Below are positions 32,843 through 42,379 of a stretch of DNA of 43,567 nt, in pieces; the first letter of the stretch is position 1; every line of letters starts with the position of its first letter. The translations under genes were made by a program, and so were the position numbers. Source of the stretch: Treponema sp. (GTDB lineage: Bacteria; Spirochaetota; Spirochaetia; Treponematales; Treponemataceae); assembly GCA_017525605.1 (NCBI GenBank), contig JAFXSM010000046.1, positions 1 to 43,567 of the forward strand, given 5' to 3'. The notes beneath the pieces were generated by a model that was not told the origin of the DNA, did no database searches, and worked only from the letters and a program-made list of their open reading frames with translations.

Positions 32843-35800
32843 ATGAAACTTAGACGAATTTTTCTGACATCGATAATATTCACATCACTCGCAGTTTTCG
32901 CAAACTTGATTCTTCGGGCGGCACCGTCAGGCGAGCTTTATTGGGAAAATCCGAGCGAAGTCACTTCAATCGACTCGCGCTTTCCGAGGACGATAACCGA
33001 CAGCGAATTCATGTATGTTTTCTTCGAGGAAGTTGACAGGAAAAACGAAAAGCTCTGGATTACGCTCATAAAACGAAAGGAAAACGAGCTGAAATGGAAC
33101 GAGGCAAAGAGAATCGCAGGTCCGTTCGACTATTCGGGAAGCGAAGTTCCAGATATTTTTTCAGTCGCAAAATCGAATGACCAGAAGAGAATCGCGCTTT
33201 CGATTCAGACATCGAAAAATTCAATCGGCGTGTACACTTCGGGCGACAAATGCGAGACGTTCTCGAAAAAAGAATTCAGCGAGCCTGTGAAATCCCTTGT
33301 GGGACCGAGAATTTTCGGGACATCGACAGGCGGCTTCATGATGTTCGTGTCGCTTGGAGAAACGGCGGACGCAAAGTCGAATACGGCGCAGAACGCAGAA
33401 AACTCAGCAAACACGGAAAACACAGAAGAGCAAACGACAATCGCGGCAGAAAACGCAATCGGAAGTTTCTCGATTCTCTCTTCGACGAGCGACGACGGGG
33501 AAAACTGGACTAAGCTCGAAGAATTCGCACCGACAGCCGGCATAAGAAACCCGTTCGTTCCCTATCTCGAAAAATACAGCGAGAACGGCAAAGAAGGCGA
33601 CATCGTTTTCTTTCAGGGATTCGCAAAATCAAGCTCCGTGTTCCAGCTTTTCATGACGAAAAGTTTCGACAGGCAGAAAAACTGGTCGGAAGCGAAGGTG
33701 ATGACAGTCCATCCGCAGTACAGAAACCAGAGACCGATGCTTTTCACGACGGAACTGCATGACGAAAACGCAGAAAATTCCCCTTTCGACAGCTCCGTTT
33801 TCGCAGAGGAATCGACGACCTTCAATTTTGACTCGGAAGAAGAAGCTCATTCAGAAAATGCAATCGAAAACAAAAACGAAGTGACTTCAGCAAAAAGCCA
33901 GAAAAAAACATTCGTCACTTGGGAAAGGACAGAAACAAGATCCGACAAATCCCAGATTATGTTCGCGGAAATTTCCGAGGACGGGGAACTAAGCGACATT
34001 GTTGAAATCACGACAGCTTCGACAGGCGGAAGCGCGCACAGACCGATTCTCTTCAAATATGCGGGAAAGCTCTCGATTGTCTGGTTCGACGACAGAAAAG
34101 GCGTTGACGGAATATACATGTCGCAGAGAACAGGAAAATTCTGGTCGGAGAAAAACCTTGTCTCCATGAAGCAGAATTCCGAATTCGCGTACCCGATTAT
34201 TCTTGGCGACGAACTTGTTTTCGCATGGCAGCAGGCGACAGGCAAAGAAAGCACAGGCAGAATCTACGTCCTCGAAACAGACCGCTCAGTCCAGAAGCCG
34301 AAAATCGCCGCGACGAGTTTCAGGGAAGGCGGCAGGTCAACATCGGAGAAAGCGAGCGCGAAAGTGATTCTGCCGAGCGACTCAAGCGGAATTGCGGGCT
34401 ACACATGGATTTGGACGAGGGACAGGCTTGCAGAACCGCCGAAGGACACCGCAAAGCTCACAAAGGCAAAATCCGTGAACATAAGCGCGAATGCGACGGA
34501 AGACGGACTTTGGTATTTCAAGGCACGCGCATACGATTTCGCAGGCAACTGGTCGGAAACCGCAACGCTAACATACCACAGGGATTTGACACCGCCGCAG
34601 CCACCTGTAATCGAGCCGGTCGAAACGGACAGTTACGGATTCGTCAAATCGACGAATTTCAGCGTAACATGGAAGAACGACGACCTCGACGACGACGTAG
34701 CAGGATATTCATGGAACCTGACTCCAATCGGAAGATTCGAAAGCTCGCTGAACGTGAACAAGACGCACCCGATGAGGCTTTCGCAGTCGGCCGCAGAAAA
34801 GAAAGTCGCGGAAATCATCCTGAAATACACTTCACCGAAAGAGCTGAAAAAATGGGAGAAAATCTCACGCCCGCCAAGAAAACTCATGGGGAAGAACACT
34901 AAGGCATCTTACAAGAATCCTGAAAACGGAGTGTACATTTTCTCGGTCAGCGCAATCGACAACGTGGGGAACATCGGAGAACCGGCGCAGAGCATTCTGA
35001 TTTTCAACAAGTACGCGCCATCGACGAAAGTGTTCAACGTGACGCAGAAAACTGACGAATACGGAACAATCACAATCGGAATCACGGGACTCGGCTTCCT
35101 CTACGAAGGTACGATTTCCGAAATAACGGTCGAATCGAAAGACAAAAAGAACAGATACGATTTCAGCCTGAAAAACGGGGACTACAAAGTCGTGTCCGAC
35201 GAAAAAATCAGCGGAATTCGGCTCACGGACATGAAAGCCGGGCAGTACAACGTCACGATAAAGCATTCCGACAGAGGAAAAGAAACTTGGAGCGGGCAGC
35301 TTCACGTCACGCAGTCGGGAACTGTCAGGCACGAGAACAGATATTTCTTCGAACCGAAATGGAGATTCTTCAGCGAGGAAACGAGAAGATTCATCATCGG
35401 CGAAAAAGAACTTCCGATTCTTCTAATCCTGCTGCTCGCCTCGATAATGCTCATCGCATCCGCAAAAGGGCTGATGAACACAGCAAAGGAATCGATAATC
35501 ACACGGGATGAAATAATGGCAATCGTCACAGGAGGAGAAATGCCAATGGAAAAACAGCAGAAACTCATAAAGATACGGATGAGTCTGAAATGGAAGCTAG
35601 TAGCATTCACTTCAATCCTCATCATCTCCATCGTCACGATTGTCTCGATAACGCTCGGAAAAAGGCTTTCGGCAACGCAGGAAAGGACGCTGCTCGTCGG
35701 GCTGAAAGACAGGGTGAACGTCGTCATGGAAAGTATCTCAAGCGGCGTTCGGAACTACCTTCCAGAAGCGGCAGACCGCTCGAACGAAATCATGCTCCTT

Positions 35801-37903
35801 CCGACCGAGACGAAATACTTCGAGGAAGCGAACTACGCCACGATTACAGGTCTTCCGCTGAATGCCGGCAACACGAACATCGATTTTGTCTGGGCATCGA
35901 ACGACCCGAACATCGAATCGAAAATCGACACAGACGAGCTTCGGCAGGGTGTCTCACGGCTCAAGATTCAGGACGAGCACATTTTCGGAAAGACGAACGA
36001 GACGAACGAGGAAGCAGTGGCGCAAGTTCAGGAAATATCAGAGAGAATGGAAATAATCCGCGCGGAAAAAGCAAATGCGGACGAAGAGAGAAACGCTCAG
36101 CTCAACGTGCAGCTCGCGGAACTTAGAAGCGAAATCGACTCGAAACTGAACGACCTCTCGGTTGACGCTCAAGGCTCGTATCCGCCGTTCAGCGTGGAAA
36201 AACTCGACAGGGCGCAGAACAAATACATCTTCTACAAGCCAGTTCTCTTCAGGCAAAGCGGCGACAACGAAACATTCGTCCGCGCAATGGTCATGATGGA
36301 AGTGACGACGGACAACGTAAAAACCGAAATCGACAAGGCTATCAGGGAAATCGTCATAATAACGCTCATCGTCGCGCTCATCGCAATCGCGCTCGGAAAC
36401 GCGGTCGCACTTGCGGCAGCTACGGTCATCGTAAAGCCGATAAACAAACTCGTCGCGCACGTCAAAAAAATCGGCAGCACGAAAAACAAAGAGGAACTTG
36501 AAGGACAGCGAGTCGAAATAAAATCGCGCGACGAAATCAGGACGCTCGGCGACGCAGTGAACGACATGACGGAAGGTCTTGTTGAAGCCGCGAAGACAGA
36601 AAAGGAGCTTGCACGACAGCAGGAAGAGAACATCAAGGAACGTGAGCGAACCGCAAAAGCTCAGGAAGATGCGGCACGCGAAAAAGAAAGGGCCGCGGAG
36701 GCAACTGCGCAGGCACAGGCAATCCAGGAGCAGATGCTCCGCGCTCAGGAAGCGGACTTGAAAAACAAGCTCATGGAATCCGACGGACGACGAATCCAAA
36801 CAGGATTCATTCCGCTGAACACAGTCCCGCGCTCAGACGTAAAGGACACTATTGCGAGCTTCAAGAACGACGACATCGACCTTTTCTGCTACTACGAAGG
36901 TTCGGACAGTCTTTCGGGCGACTATTTCAGCTACAAGGACCTCGGCGACGGCTGGTATTCGGTCATGAAATGCGACGTTTCGGGACACGGAGTTCCGGCA
37001 TCGCTCCTCACGACGATTCTTGCTACGGGCTTCAACGGATATTTCGGAAACTGGACGTACAAGAAGAACGGCACAAGGCTGAACGAGCTTGCGCTTTCGC
37101 TCAACGAGGCAATCGGAAACCTGAACTTGAGGGGAAAATTCGCAACGCTCCTCATCGCGCTTTTCGACTCGAAGCACGACACGATTTATCTCTGCCACGC
37201 GGGAGACAACATCGTCCGCATGTACGACTCGGAAAAGAACTGCCAGAAGACGATAACTCTTGCGGAAGCAGGTGCGGCTGGCGCAATCAAGCGAGAGCTT
37301 TACGAGATGGTCGGAAAGGACTACAGCACTGCATATAAGGTCGTGAAAATGCCGTTCAAGAAAAACGACATTCTCTTCCTTTACACTGACGGCATTGAGG
37401 AATCACAGAGCAAGTACAAGGACAAGAATTTCAACAACATCCTCAAAGGCAAGGATTCCAACGAATTCGAATACGAGGAATTCGGAAACGACAGAATCAA
37501 GGCTGTTCTCGAAACGTTCTTCAAAAAGCAGAAATACGTCCTCAAGAGAACGCATCCGCAGGACAAAAACGAGCATCTCGAATTCGACTTCGCAAACTGC
37601 TCCTCGGACATCTCGGAACTTATCATGGCACTCGCATCTATCGAAAAAGTGTTCAGGTTCTACAAAAAGCCGAACGCGGTCGGAAAAGTCACGAAAGACG
37701 CTACCGGAAACGGACGAATGGAAGGCAACGTCGTCCGCGTTGACAGGAGAATCGACAGCTTCCTGAAGCGCACGTTCAACAAATACGATTTCTACTGCGC
37801 CGACAGAAGCGACATCGGCGAGCAGAACTACCTGTACTACCTGAACCTCGACGAGGACAAACAGGAAGACGATCTGACGATTTACGCGATAAAGAATTTG
37901 TAA
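32843..37903 (+). CDS. Membrane sensor with sialidase-like ectodomain, HAMP and SpoIIE/PP2C phosphatase
   Basis: 1686 residues. Order: signal/anchor (1-28); a large extracytoplasmic part with BNR-like propeller features (LEEFAPTAGIRNPFVPYLEK, SGGSAHRPILFKYAGKLSIV; Asp-box-like turns) to about 490; two Ig-like domains (GLWYFKARAYDFAGNWSETA, then VYIFSVSAIDNVGNIGEPAQ) to about 850. Then come a first membrane span near 858-875, a second near 915-938, another periplasmic part, a third span near 1168-1195, a HAMP domain, a coiled coil (1255-1310) and a SpoIIE-type phosphatase with SGDYFSY and CDVSGHGVPASLL, whose Asp residues bind two metals. Such proteins usually dephosphorylate anti-sigma-factor antagonists. 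No partner switch gene is in this window. Coupled to the upstream TPR gene. Confidence 0.88.
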   Translation: MKLRRIFLTSIIFTSLAVFANLILRAAPSGELYWENPSEVTSIDSRFPRTITDSEFMYVFFEEVDRKNEKLWITLIKRKENELKWNEAKRIAGPFDYSGSEVPDIFSVAKSNDQKRIALSIQTSKNSIGVYTSGDKCETFSKKEFSEPVKSLVGPRIFGTSTGGFMMFVSLGETADAKSNTAQNAENSANTENTEEQTTIAAENAIGSFSILSSTSDDGENWTKLEEFAPTAGIRNPFVPYLEKYSENGKEGDIVFFQGFAKSSSVFQLFMTKSFDRQKNWSEAKVMTVHPQYRNQRPMLFTTELHDENAENSPFDSSVFAEESTTFNFDSEEEAHSENAIENKNEVTSAKSQKKTFVTWERTETRSDKSQIMFAEISEDGELSDIVEITTASTGGSAHRPILFKYAGKLSIVWFDDRKGVDGIYMSQRTGKFWSEKNLVSMKQNSEFAYPIILGDELVFAWQQATGKESTGRIYVLETDRSVQKPKIAATSFREGGRSTSEKASAKVILPSDSSGIAGYTWIWTRDRLAEPPKDTAKLTKAKSVNISANATEDGLWYFKARAYDFAGNWSETATLTYHRDLTPPQPPVIEPVETDSYGFVKSTNFSVTWKNDDLDDDVAGYSWNLTPIGRFESSLNVNKTHPMRLSQSAAEKKVAEIILKYTSPKELKKWEKISRPPRKLMGKNTKASYKNPENGVYIFSVSAIDNVGNIGEPAQSILIFNKYAPSTKVFNVTQKTDEYGTITIGITGLGFLYEGTISEITVESKDKKNRYDFSLKNGDYKVVSDEKISGIRLTDMKAGQYNVTIKHSDRGKETWSGQLHVTQSGTVRHENRYFFEPKWRFFSEETRRFIIGEKELPILLILLLASIMLIASAKGLMNTAKESIITRDEIMAIVTGGEMPMEKQQKLIKIRMSLKWKLVAFTSILIISIVTIVSITLGKRLSATQERTLLVGLKDRVNVVMESISSGVRNYLPEAADRSNEIMLLPTETKYFEEANYATITGLPLNAGNTNIDFVWASNDPNIESKIDTDELRQGVSRLKIQDEHIFGKTNETNEEAVAQVQEISERMEIIRAEKANADEERNAQLNVQLAELRSEIDSKLNDLSVDAQGSYPPFSVEKLDRAQNKYIFYKPVLFRQSGDNETFVRAMVMMEVTTDNVKTEIDKAIREIVIITLIVALIAIALGNAVALAAATVIVKPINKLVAHVKKIGSTKNKEELEGQRVEIKSRDEIRTLGDAVNDMTEGLVEAAKTEKELARQQEENIKERERTAKAQEDAAREKERAAEATAQAQAIQEQMLRAQEADLKNKLMESDGRRIQTGFIPLNTVPRSDVKDTIASFKNDDIDLFCYYEGSDSLSGDYFSYKDLGDGWYSVMKCDVSGHGVPASLLTTILATGFNGYFGNWTYKKNGTRLNELALSLNEAIGNLNLRGKFATLLIALFDSKHDTIYLCHAGDNIVRMYDSEKNCQKTITLAEAGAAGAIKRELYEMVGKDYSTAYKVVKMPFKKNDILFLYTDGIEESQSKYKDKNFNNILKGKDSNEFEYEEFGNDRIKAVLETFFKKQKYVLKRTHPQDKNEHLEFDFANCSSDISELIMALASIEKVFRFYKKPNAVGKVTKDATGNGRMEGNVVRVDRRIDSFLKRTFNKYDFYCADRSDIGEQNYLYYLNLDEDKQEDDLTIYAIKNL

Positions 37904-37908
37904 AACTT

Positions 37909-39144
37909 GTGGCGGAAGTTTTCACGAAAGAAATTGCAGAAGATTTTGGAGAAGAAGAAATGGACTTTGCGAATTTGAAAAAACACATTCCGACGCTGAT
38001 TTCGCTGTGGAGGGGAAACGGAAAAAAGAAAGAGCTGGACAAAAACGAAATCAAAACGCTCTCGGCTTCCCTTCTGAAACTGCAAAGGGGCTTGACCGGA
38101 AAGCGCAACCTCGTCGGGCAAAGCTACATGAGCGACAAAAATCTTTTCGGCGCATACCTTCTCTATTATTTTCCGATAAGCTATCTTCAGATTCAGTCGA
38201 TAATCGGTTCAGTCCAAAATGAATTCGAAAAAATCGCGGAAGCAAAAACCGAAAAAATCCGAATCCTCGAAATCGGCTCAGGCCCGGCACCAGGAACAAC
38301 TGCGATAATCGACAGAATCCGAAAGCTGAACGAGAACGCAAAAATCGAAGTCGTCCTTCTAGACTCAAGCAAAAACGCGCTCGAAGTCGCAAAAAAAGTG
38401 ATTCAAACCGATTTTGAAAATGTGAGCGTGAAAACACACGTCACCGATTTGGAAAACGAAAAAATCCTTTCTAAAATCGGAAGCGGATTTTCAGTCATCC
38501 TCCTAAGCCACGTCCTGAACGAGCTTTGGAAAAACAACGGCGACAAAATTTCGCTCCGCCTTGAATTTCTCTCAAAAGCAAAAAATCTCCTCGATTCAGA
38601 AAACGCTCTTCTCATCCTGAACGAGCCTGCGCTTCTTGAATCGAGCAGGAACCTGATGAAAGTGCGCGACGCAATTCTTAAAAGCGAAGATTTCTCGAAT
38701 CTGGATTTGATTTCGCCGTGCCCGCATTCGCTTTCGAAAAGCTGCCCTGCACTGTCAAGCGAGAACCAAACATGCCACGCGGAAAATTTCTTCGACCCGA
38801 TTGAGCCGATAAAATCGCTTGCGCACGGCGCAGGGCTCGACCGCGAATCAGTGAAAATGTGCTTTTTCGTCTTCAAAACGGACAATAAAAATGCGCAGTC
38901 CGATGAAAAAAACACAAGCCTCACCGTCGTGTCTGAAGGAATGCTCAACAAATCCGGGAGAATAAGGTTCATGCTCTGCGACGGCGAAAAACGATTTTCG
39001 CTCTCGGCAAAGAAAGACGACGCGCACGCAAAAGAAATCGGATTTTTTAAATTGCATAGGTATGAGAAAATAAAAATAACACACCCCGAAATCCGCGAAG
39101 GGAATTTCGGGGTGGCAGAAGAGACTGAAATCGAAATTATCTAA
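37909..39144 (+). CDS. Rsm22-like SAM-dependent methyltransferase of the small ribosomal subunit
   Basis: 411 residues from GTG 37909, 5 nt after the phosphatase gene; no Shine-Dalgarno, and ATG 37960 is an alternative. The Rossmann SAM site is ILEIGSGPAPGTTAIIDRIR, with VVLLDSSKNALEVAKK next and LLSHVLNELW as the family motif IV region. Then comes CPHSLSKSCPA and TCHAE, the cysteine-rich iron-sulphur or zinc motif of the Rsm22/mitochondrial METTL17 family. These proteins act in small-subunit assembly or rRNA methylation. The C-terminal 100 residues (beta-rich, FSLSAKKDDAHAKEIGFFKL) fit the same family. Its location after the phosphatase is probably positional only. Confidence 0.8.
   Translation: MAEVFTKEIAEDFGEEEMDFANLKKHIPTLISLWRGNGKKKELDKNEIKTLSASLLKLQRGLTGKRNLVGQSYMSDKNLFGAYLLYYFPISYLQIQSIIGSVQNEFEKIAEAKTEKIRILEIGSGPAPGTTAIIDRIRKLNENAKIEVVLLDSSKNALEVAKKVIQTDFENVSVKTHVTDLENEKILSKIGSGFSVILLSHVLNELWKNNGDKISLRLEFLSKAKNLLDSENALLILNEPALLESSRNLMKVRDAILKSEDFSNLDLISPCPHSLSKSCPALSSENQTCHAENFFDPIEPIKSLAHGAGLDRESVKMCFFVFKTDNKNAQSDEKNTSLTVVSEGMLNKSGRIRFMLCDGEKRFSLSAKKDDAHAKEIGFFKLHRYEKIKITHPEIREGNFGVAEETEIEII
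39082..39114 (+). terminator. GC-rich hairpin inside the 3' end of the Rsm22-like gene
   Basis: CACCCCGAAAT, 11-nt loop, ATTTCGGGGTG: 11 perfect pairs about 30 nt before the stop codon. It lies in coding sequence and has no T-run directly after it, so it may be a transcript-end stabiliser rather than a terminator. The next gene is convergent. Confidence 0.45.
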
Positions 39145-39150
39145 TCAAAT

Positions 39151-39990
39151 TTACCCAACGATTGAGCGGACGAATCCGAGCGATGACGGAACGTCCTTCA
39201 CGCCCTCGAAAATGAGATACGCGTCGGGACATTCTTTTACGATACGCGGAAGCCATTCTTTCCAGTGCATCAAGCCCTGGCCGAGCGGTGCGATTTCAAG
39301 TTCGCCGGTCTCAGCATTCACGACGTAATCCTTCATGTGGAAGCCGCAGATTTTTCCGCGGAACAGCTCAAGGCATTTGTCGAAGATTTCCGAACGCTGC
39401 TCGTGGTTTCCGATGTACAAATAATTGTAGATATCGACGATGAAGCGGAAATTCTCCTGCCCCGGGTCAATTTCGTCAGCAAGCCGCTTGAGCATTTCAG
39501 GCTTGTACATGCAGTGCCCCCACGCACCCTCAAGTGCCATGCAGACTCCGCTTTCCTTTGCGATTGCCGGCATCGGCGCGAAAACCGACTTCACTTCCTG
39601 AAAGGCTTCTTCAGTCTGGTTTTTCGGATTGTACGTCCATTTGTCGTCATTGTAAGAGCCGGTCTCCGAAGCCACGAATTTCGCGCCGAATTCTTTCGCG
39701 TGCCTAAGATGGTCCGCATATTTTTCCGCGCCAGCCTTCACCTTTTCCTTGTTCGAATGGACAGGATTGAAATACGCGCCGAGAAGCGGAATTTCCACGC
39801 CATGAGAATTGAACCCGCCCCTGATTTCGGAAATCACTTCGGGAGTAAGCGTCCCAGGGGTTCCGTTCTGACCTTCGACGGCCTTTGCGATTGCAAGCTG
39901 CACGCCGTCAAAGCCCCACTCATGCGCATTTTTTCCGAGCCAGTCCGCGCTTCCCTTTCCGATGTCATGCGGACGAATAAGGATTTTCAT
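39151..39990 (-). CDS. Sugar phosphate isomerase/epimerase (xylose-isomerase-like TIM barrel)
   Basis: 279 residues from ATG 39990, chosen because GGAGG lies 5 nt upstream; ATG 40011 is a weaker alternative. A TIM-barrel AP-endonuclease-2/xylose-isomerase-like fold is shown by LIRPHDIGKGSADWLGKNAH, GFDGVQLAIAKAVEG, FVASETGSYNDD, MALEGAWGHCM (metal-binding Glu), FIVDIYNYLYIGNH (metal-binding Asp) and GFHMKDYV with a further metal-site His. These enzymes isomerise or epimerise sugars such as keto-sugars and inosose. The substrate cannot be read. It is convergent with the Rsm22-like gene and probably monocistronic. The gap to the methyltransferase (39991-40050) has no feature besides its own upstream sequence. 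Confidence 0.8.
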   Translation of the reverse strand: MKILIRPHDIGKGSADWLGKNAHEWGFDGVQLAIAKAVEGQNGTPGTLTPEVISEIRGGFNSHGVEIPLLGAYFNPVHSNKEKVKAGAEKYADHLRHAKEFGAKFVASETGSYNDDKWTYNPKNQTEEAFQEVKSVFAPMPAIAKESGVCMALEGAWGHCMYKPEMLKRLADEIDPGQENFRFIVDIYNYLYIGNHEQRSEIFDKCLELFRGKICGFHMKDYVVNAETGELEIAPLGQGLMHWKEWLPRIVKECPDAYLIFEGVKDVPSSLGFVRSIVG

Positions 39991-40050
39991 TTTTGCCTCC
40001 AAATTTTTCATATTGATAATTGATATTTTTTGAATGTTTCTTCTATTTAA

Positions 40051-41028
40051 TTACTTCTGATTCGAATTCGCTTCTGCATTTTTCTGCTTCTTCTGAAAAC
40101 TCAGAGAATTCCGCTCCCAGAAAACGCCGTCAGAATATCCTTGAATCGAATTGTCGGAATCCGCCAAATGCAATCTTTTTTCCGCCCAAAGACAATACTC
40201 TTCGTTCAGCTCGATTCCGCAGTATCTCCGCCCAAGTTTTTTTGCGACGACGCTTGCAGTTCCGCTTCCCAAAAACGGATCGAACACCATGTCGCCTTTT
40301 TCCGACGACGCAAGAATCAGTTTCGCATAAAGTTTCTCGGATTTCTGCGTCGGATGGTCGGTGTTCTCAGGCATCGACCAAAACGGAATCGAAATATCGT
40401 CCCAGAAATTCGACGGACAAGTAAGCCTGAATTTTTCCTCGCCGTCCTGATGCCAGTCCTTCGGAGAACCGCCAGTCGTGTACGGAGCAAGAACTTTGCG
40501 CTTCATCATCACGGATTCGACGTCGAAATAATAATCATCGGGATTCTTCACGGCGAACCAGATGTCTTCCATTCCGTTTTTCCAGTTTGACTTCGCGCCT
40601 CGTCCTTTCTCTCGCTGCCATGTAATCCTGTTCAAAATGGTCAGCTCTTTTTCGATTGAGCGCTGCAATGACGAAGTGCATTTCCAGTCACCGCACATAT
40701 ACAACGAGCCGTCGCGCTTCAGTTTTTTGCAGACAAGCGGAAACCACGTTTTTAAATATTCATCATACTGATTTTCCGTCCGCGAATTGAATTTCATGCC
40801 GTTGAAATTTTTCGAAAGGTTGTACGGGGGGTCAATTATAATCAAATCTGCAAATTCATCAGGCACATATTTTAGCATCGACAAAATATCACCGTTCAGA
40901 ATTTTGTTCGTGACATCAATATTTTCCGTGATATTTTCTTCCGTAATAAGATTCTTCCGAAACTGCACAGCCTCATCGTCCGCAAGCGTCAGAGTCCTGT
41001 TGTTTTTGGCACGTAGTTTTTGTTCCAT
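40051..41028 (-). CDS. Orphan site-specific DNA methyltransferase, DPPY type (N6-adenine/N4-cytosine)
   Basis: 325 residues from ATG 41028 (MEQKLRAKNNRTLTLADDEA); the longer frame to 41229 overlaps the divergent GNAT gene and is rejected. The catalytic motif IV DPPYNLSKNF is at 66-75, then a target-recognition region (NRITWQREKGRGAKSNWKNG), then the SAM motif I FDPFLGSGTASVVAKKLG near 280 and GIELNEEYCLWAEKRL. With DPPY before FxGxG it belongs to the beta-type class. No restriction endonuclease is adjacent, so it is an orphan enzyme, possibly regulatory or a remnant of a lost RM system. The target sequence cannot be predicted. The TATAAT at 41038-41043 is 9 nt before the start. Confidence 0.88.
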   Translation of the reverse strand: MEQKLRAKNNRTLTLADDEAVQFRKNLITEENITENIDVTNKILNGDILSMLKYVPDEFADLIIIDPPYNLSKNFNGMKFNSRTENQYDEYLKTWFPLVCKKLKRDGSLYMCGDWKCTSSLQRSIEKELTILNRITWQREKGRGAKSNWKNGMEDIWFAVKNPDDYYFDVESVMMKRKVLAPYTTGGSPKDWHQDGEEKFRLTCPSNFWDDISIPFWSMPENTDHPTQKSEKLYAKLILASSEKGDMVFDPFLGSGTASVVAKKLGRRYCGIELNEEYCLWAEKRLHLADSDNSIQGYSDGVFWERNSLSFQKKQKNAEANSNQK

Positions 41029-41037
41029 AATTTGCTT

Positions 41038-41043
41038 ATTATA
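41038..41043 (-). promoter_or_regulatory. -10 box of the methyltransferase gene, near-leaderless
   Basis: TATAAT on the minus strand, 9 nt before ATG 41028, with no Shine-Dalgarno between them. As for dut, the transcript would begin almost at the start codon. The 58-bp divergent region also carries the GGAGG of the GNAT gene. Confidence 0.4.
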
Positions 41044-41086
41044 GTTGTATATCACATTTTTTTCACACACGGAGGAAGATATTTTC

Positions 41087-41554
41087 ATGGAACAAATCAG
41101 AAACGCAGAGGAAAAGGACATTCCGGAAGTTTTGGCACTTCTTGAGCAGGTGAACAAAATCCACCATGACGGCCGCCCTGATATTTTCAACCTTGCGACA
41201 AAATATTCGCATGATGAACTGAAAAACATTTTTCAGGACAAGAACACGCCTGTTTTCGTTTATGAAAATGACGGAAAAATTCTTGGATATGCGTTCTGCA
41301 TCATGACGGAGCACAAAGGCGAGCGTCTTCTTGCCGACATGAAAACACTCTACATTGACGATATCTGCGTTGACGAAAAAGCGAGAGGACAGCACGTCGG
41401 AAAAAAACTTTACGAAAAAGTTCTGTCACACGCAAGAGCCGAACACTGCCACAACGTGACACTGAATGTGTGGGCACTCAACGAACCTGCAAGAAAATTC
41501 TATGAAAAACTCGGAATGAAAATCCAGAAAATCGGAATGGAGCAGATACTGTAA
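41087..41554 (+). CDS. GNAT-family N-acetyltransferase
   Basis: 155 residues from ATG 41087, with GGAGG about 10 nt upstream; the frame begins earlier at 41045 but without a ribosome site. The GNAT fold is clear: IRNAEEKDIPEVLALLEQV, DDICVDEKARGQHVGKKLYE with the acetyl-CoA-binding R/Q-x-x-G-x-G/A loop, and NVWALNEPARKFYEKLGMKI, the family end motif. It transfers acetyl from acetyl-CoA to an unknown amine such as a small metabolite, antibiotic or protein N-terminus. It is divergent from the orphan methyltransferase; no link between their functions is evident. Confidence 0.88.
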   Translation: MEQIRNAEEKDIPEVLALLEQVNKIHHDGRPDIFNLATKYSHDELKNIFQDKNTPVFVYENDGKILGYAFCIMTEHKGERLLADMKTLYIDDICVDEKARGQHVGKKLYEKVLSHARAEHCHNVTLNVWALNEPARKFYEKLGMKIQKIGMEQIL

Positions 41555-41585
41555 CAGCGGATTTAGATTTTTTTCGGGCAAAAAT

Positions 41586-42356
41586 TCACATTCCCTTTTT
41601 TATCGGAACGGAGCCGAGATCGAGGACAAGGCTGTATGTGTTCGACAATGTGTCAGAATCAAACGCAACACCGACTGCGAACAGCTGTACATAATAAGTG
41701 TCGCTTTCAGATGCCGAAGAGCTGTAGTAGTAATCGGAGTCGCCCTCGCTCGGCTCGATATCGCGAGTTTTTGCAGAATCATCGTCATTGTCGTCAAAAA
41801 AATCAAACGATTTGGAATTTCCGTTTCTGAACGGAACATAACTTTCGATTGAATTGTCAATTTTCACGCACGCACGGAAACTTTCGATATTGTCGCCAGA
41901 ATATGACTCGTTTCCTGTATAAGTTTTGAGCCGAAAAACGACATTTTTATTACTTCCAGAATATTCAATAAAAGGAGAAGAATTGTTCGACGGGTTCGAA
42001 CCAAGCGGCTGATATGTGTATGTATCAATCATCTTCGTGGCCGCAGATGTTCCGTAACTTGTAGTATTGACCGCAGTTATCGCGTTCCGCTGGCTGACAA
42101 GATTCGAATAATTGTTGTAGATTTTGTAATAAATTTCAGTCCCGACAAAAAAATCGCTATTTTGGTCACGCTCTTCCGTTCTGAAACTGAAATACCAAGT
42201 CAAATAATCAACACTACTATAAAGCGGAGTCGTAGTAACGGTCGGCTCAGAAATGGATATAACCCTATCCAAACCACAGCCCAAAAAGACAATGCCCGCC
42301 ACGGCAAATAAAAAAGCAAGAAGGCAGTTTTTCAAACGCATGGCGGGCACTTTCAT
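41586..42356 (-). CDS. Putative lipoprotein
   Basis: 256 residues. The N-terminus MKVPAMRLKNCLLAFLFAVA is a signal peptide followed by a lipobox VFLGC with the acylated Cys near residue 27, so the mature protein is anchored to a membrane by lipid. ATG 42341 (sixth codon) is an alternative start; neither has a clear Shine-Dalgarno. The mature part is Ser, Asn and Tyr rich, beta-strand-like (YLTWYFSFRTEERDQNSDFF, VVFRLKTYTGNESYSGDNIE) and contains a run of acidic residues (FFDDNDDDSAK). I do not recognise the family. It follows the TPR gene by 23 nt in the same direction. Confidence 0.72.
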   Translation of the reverse strand: MKVPAMRLKNCLLAFLFAVAGIVFLGCGLDRVISISEPTVTTTPLYSSVDYLTWYFSFRTEERDQNSDFFVGTEIYYKIYNNYSNLVSQRNAITAVNTTSYGTSAATKMIDTYTYQPLGSNPSNNSSPFIEYSGSNKNVVFRLKTYTGNESYSGDNIESFRACVKIDNSIESYVPFRNGNSKSFDFFDDNDDDSAKTRDIEPSEGDSDYYYSSSASESDTYYVQLFAVGVAFDSDTLSNTYSLVLDLGSVPIKKGM

Positions 42357-42379
42357 AAATTATGATTATCGATTTGTGA

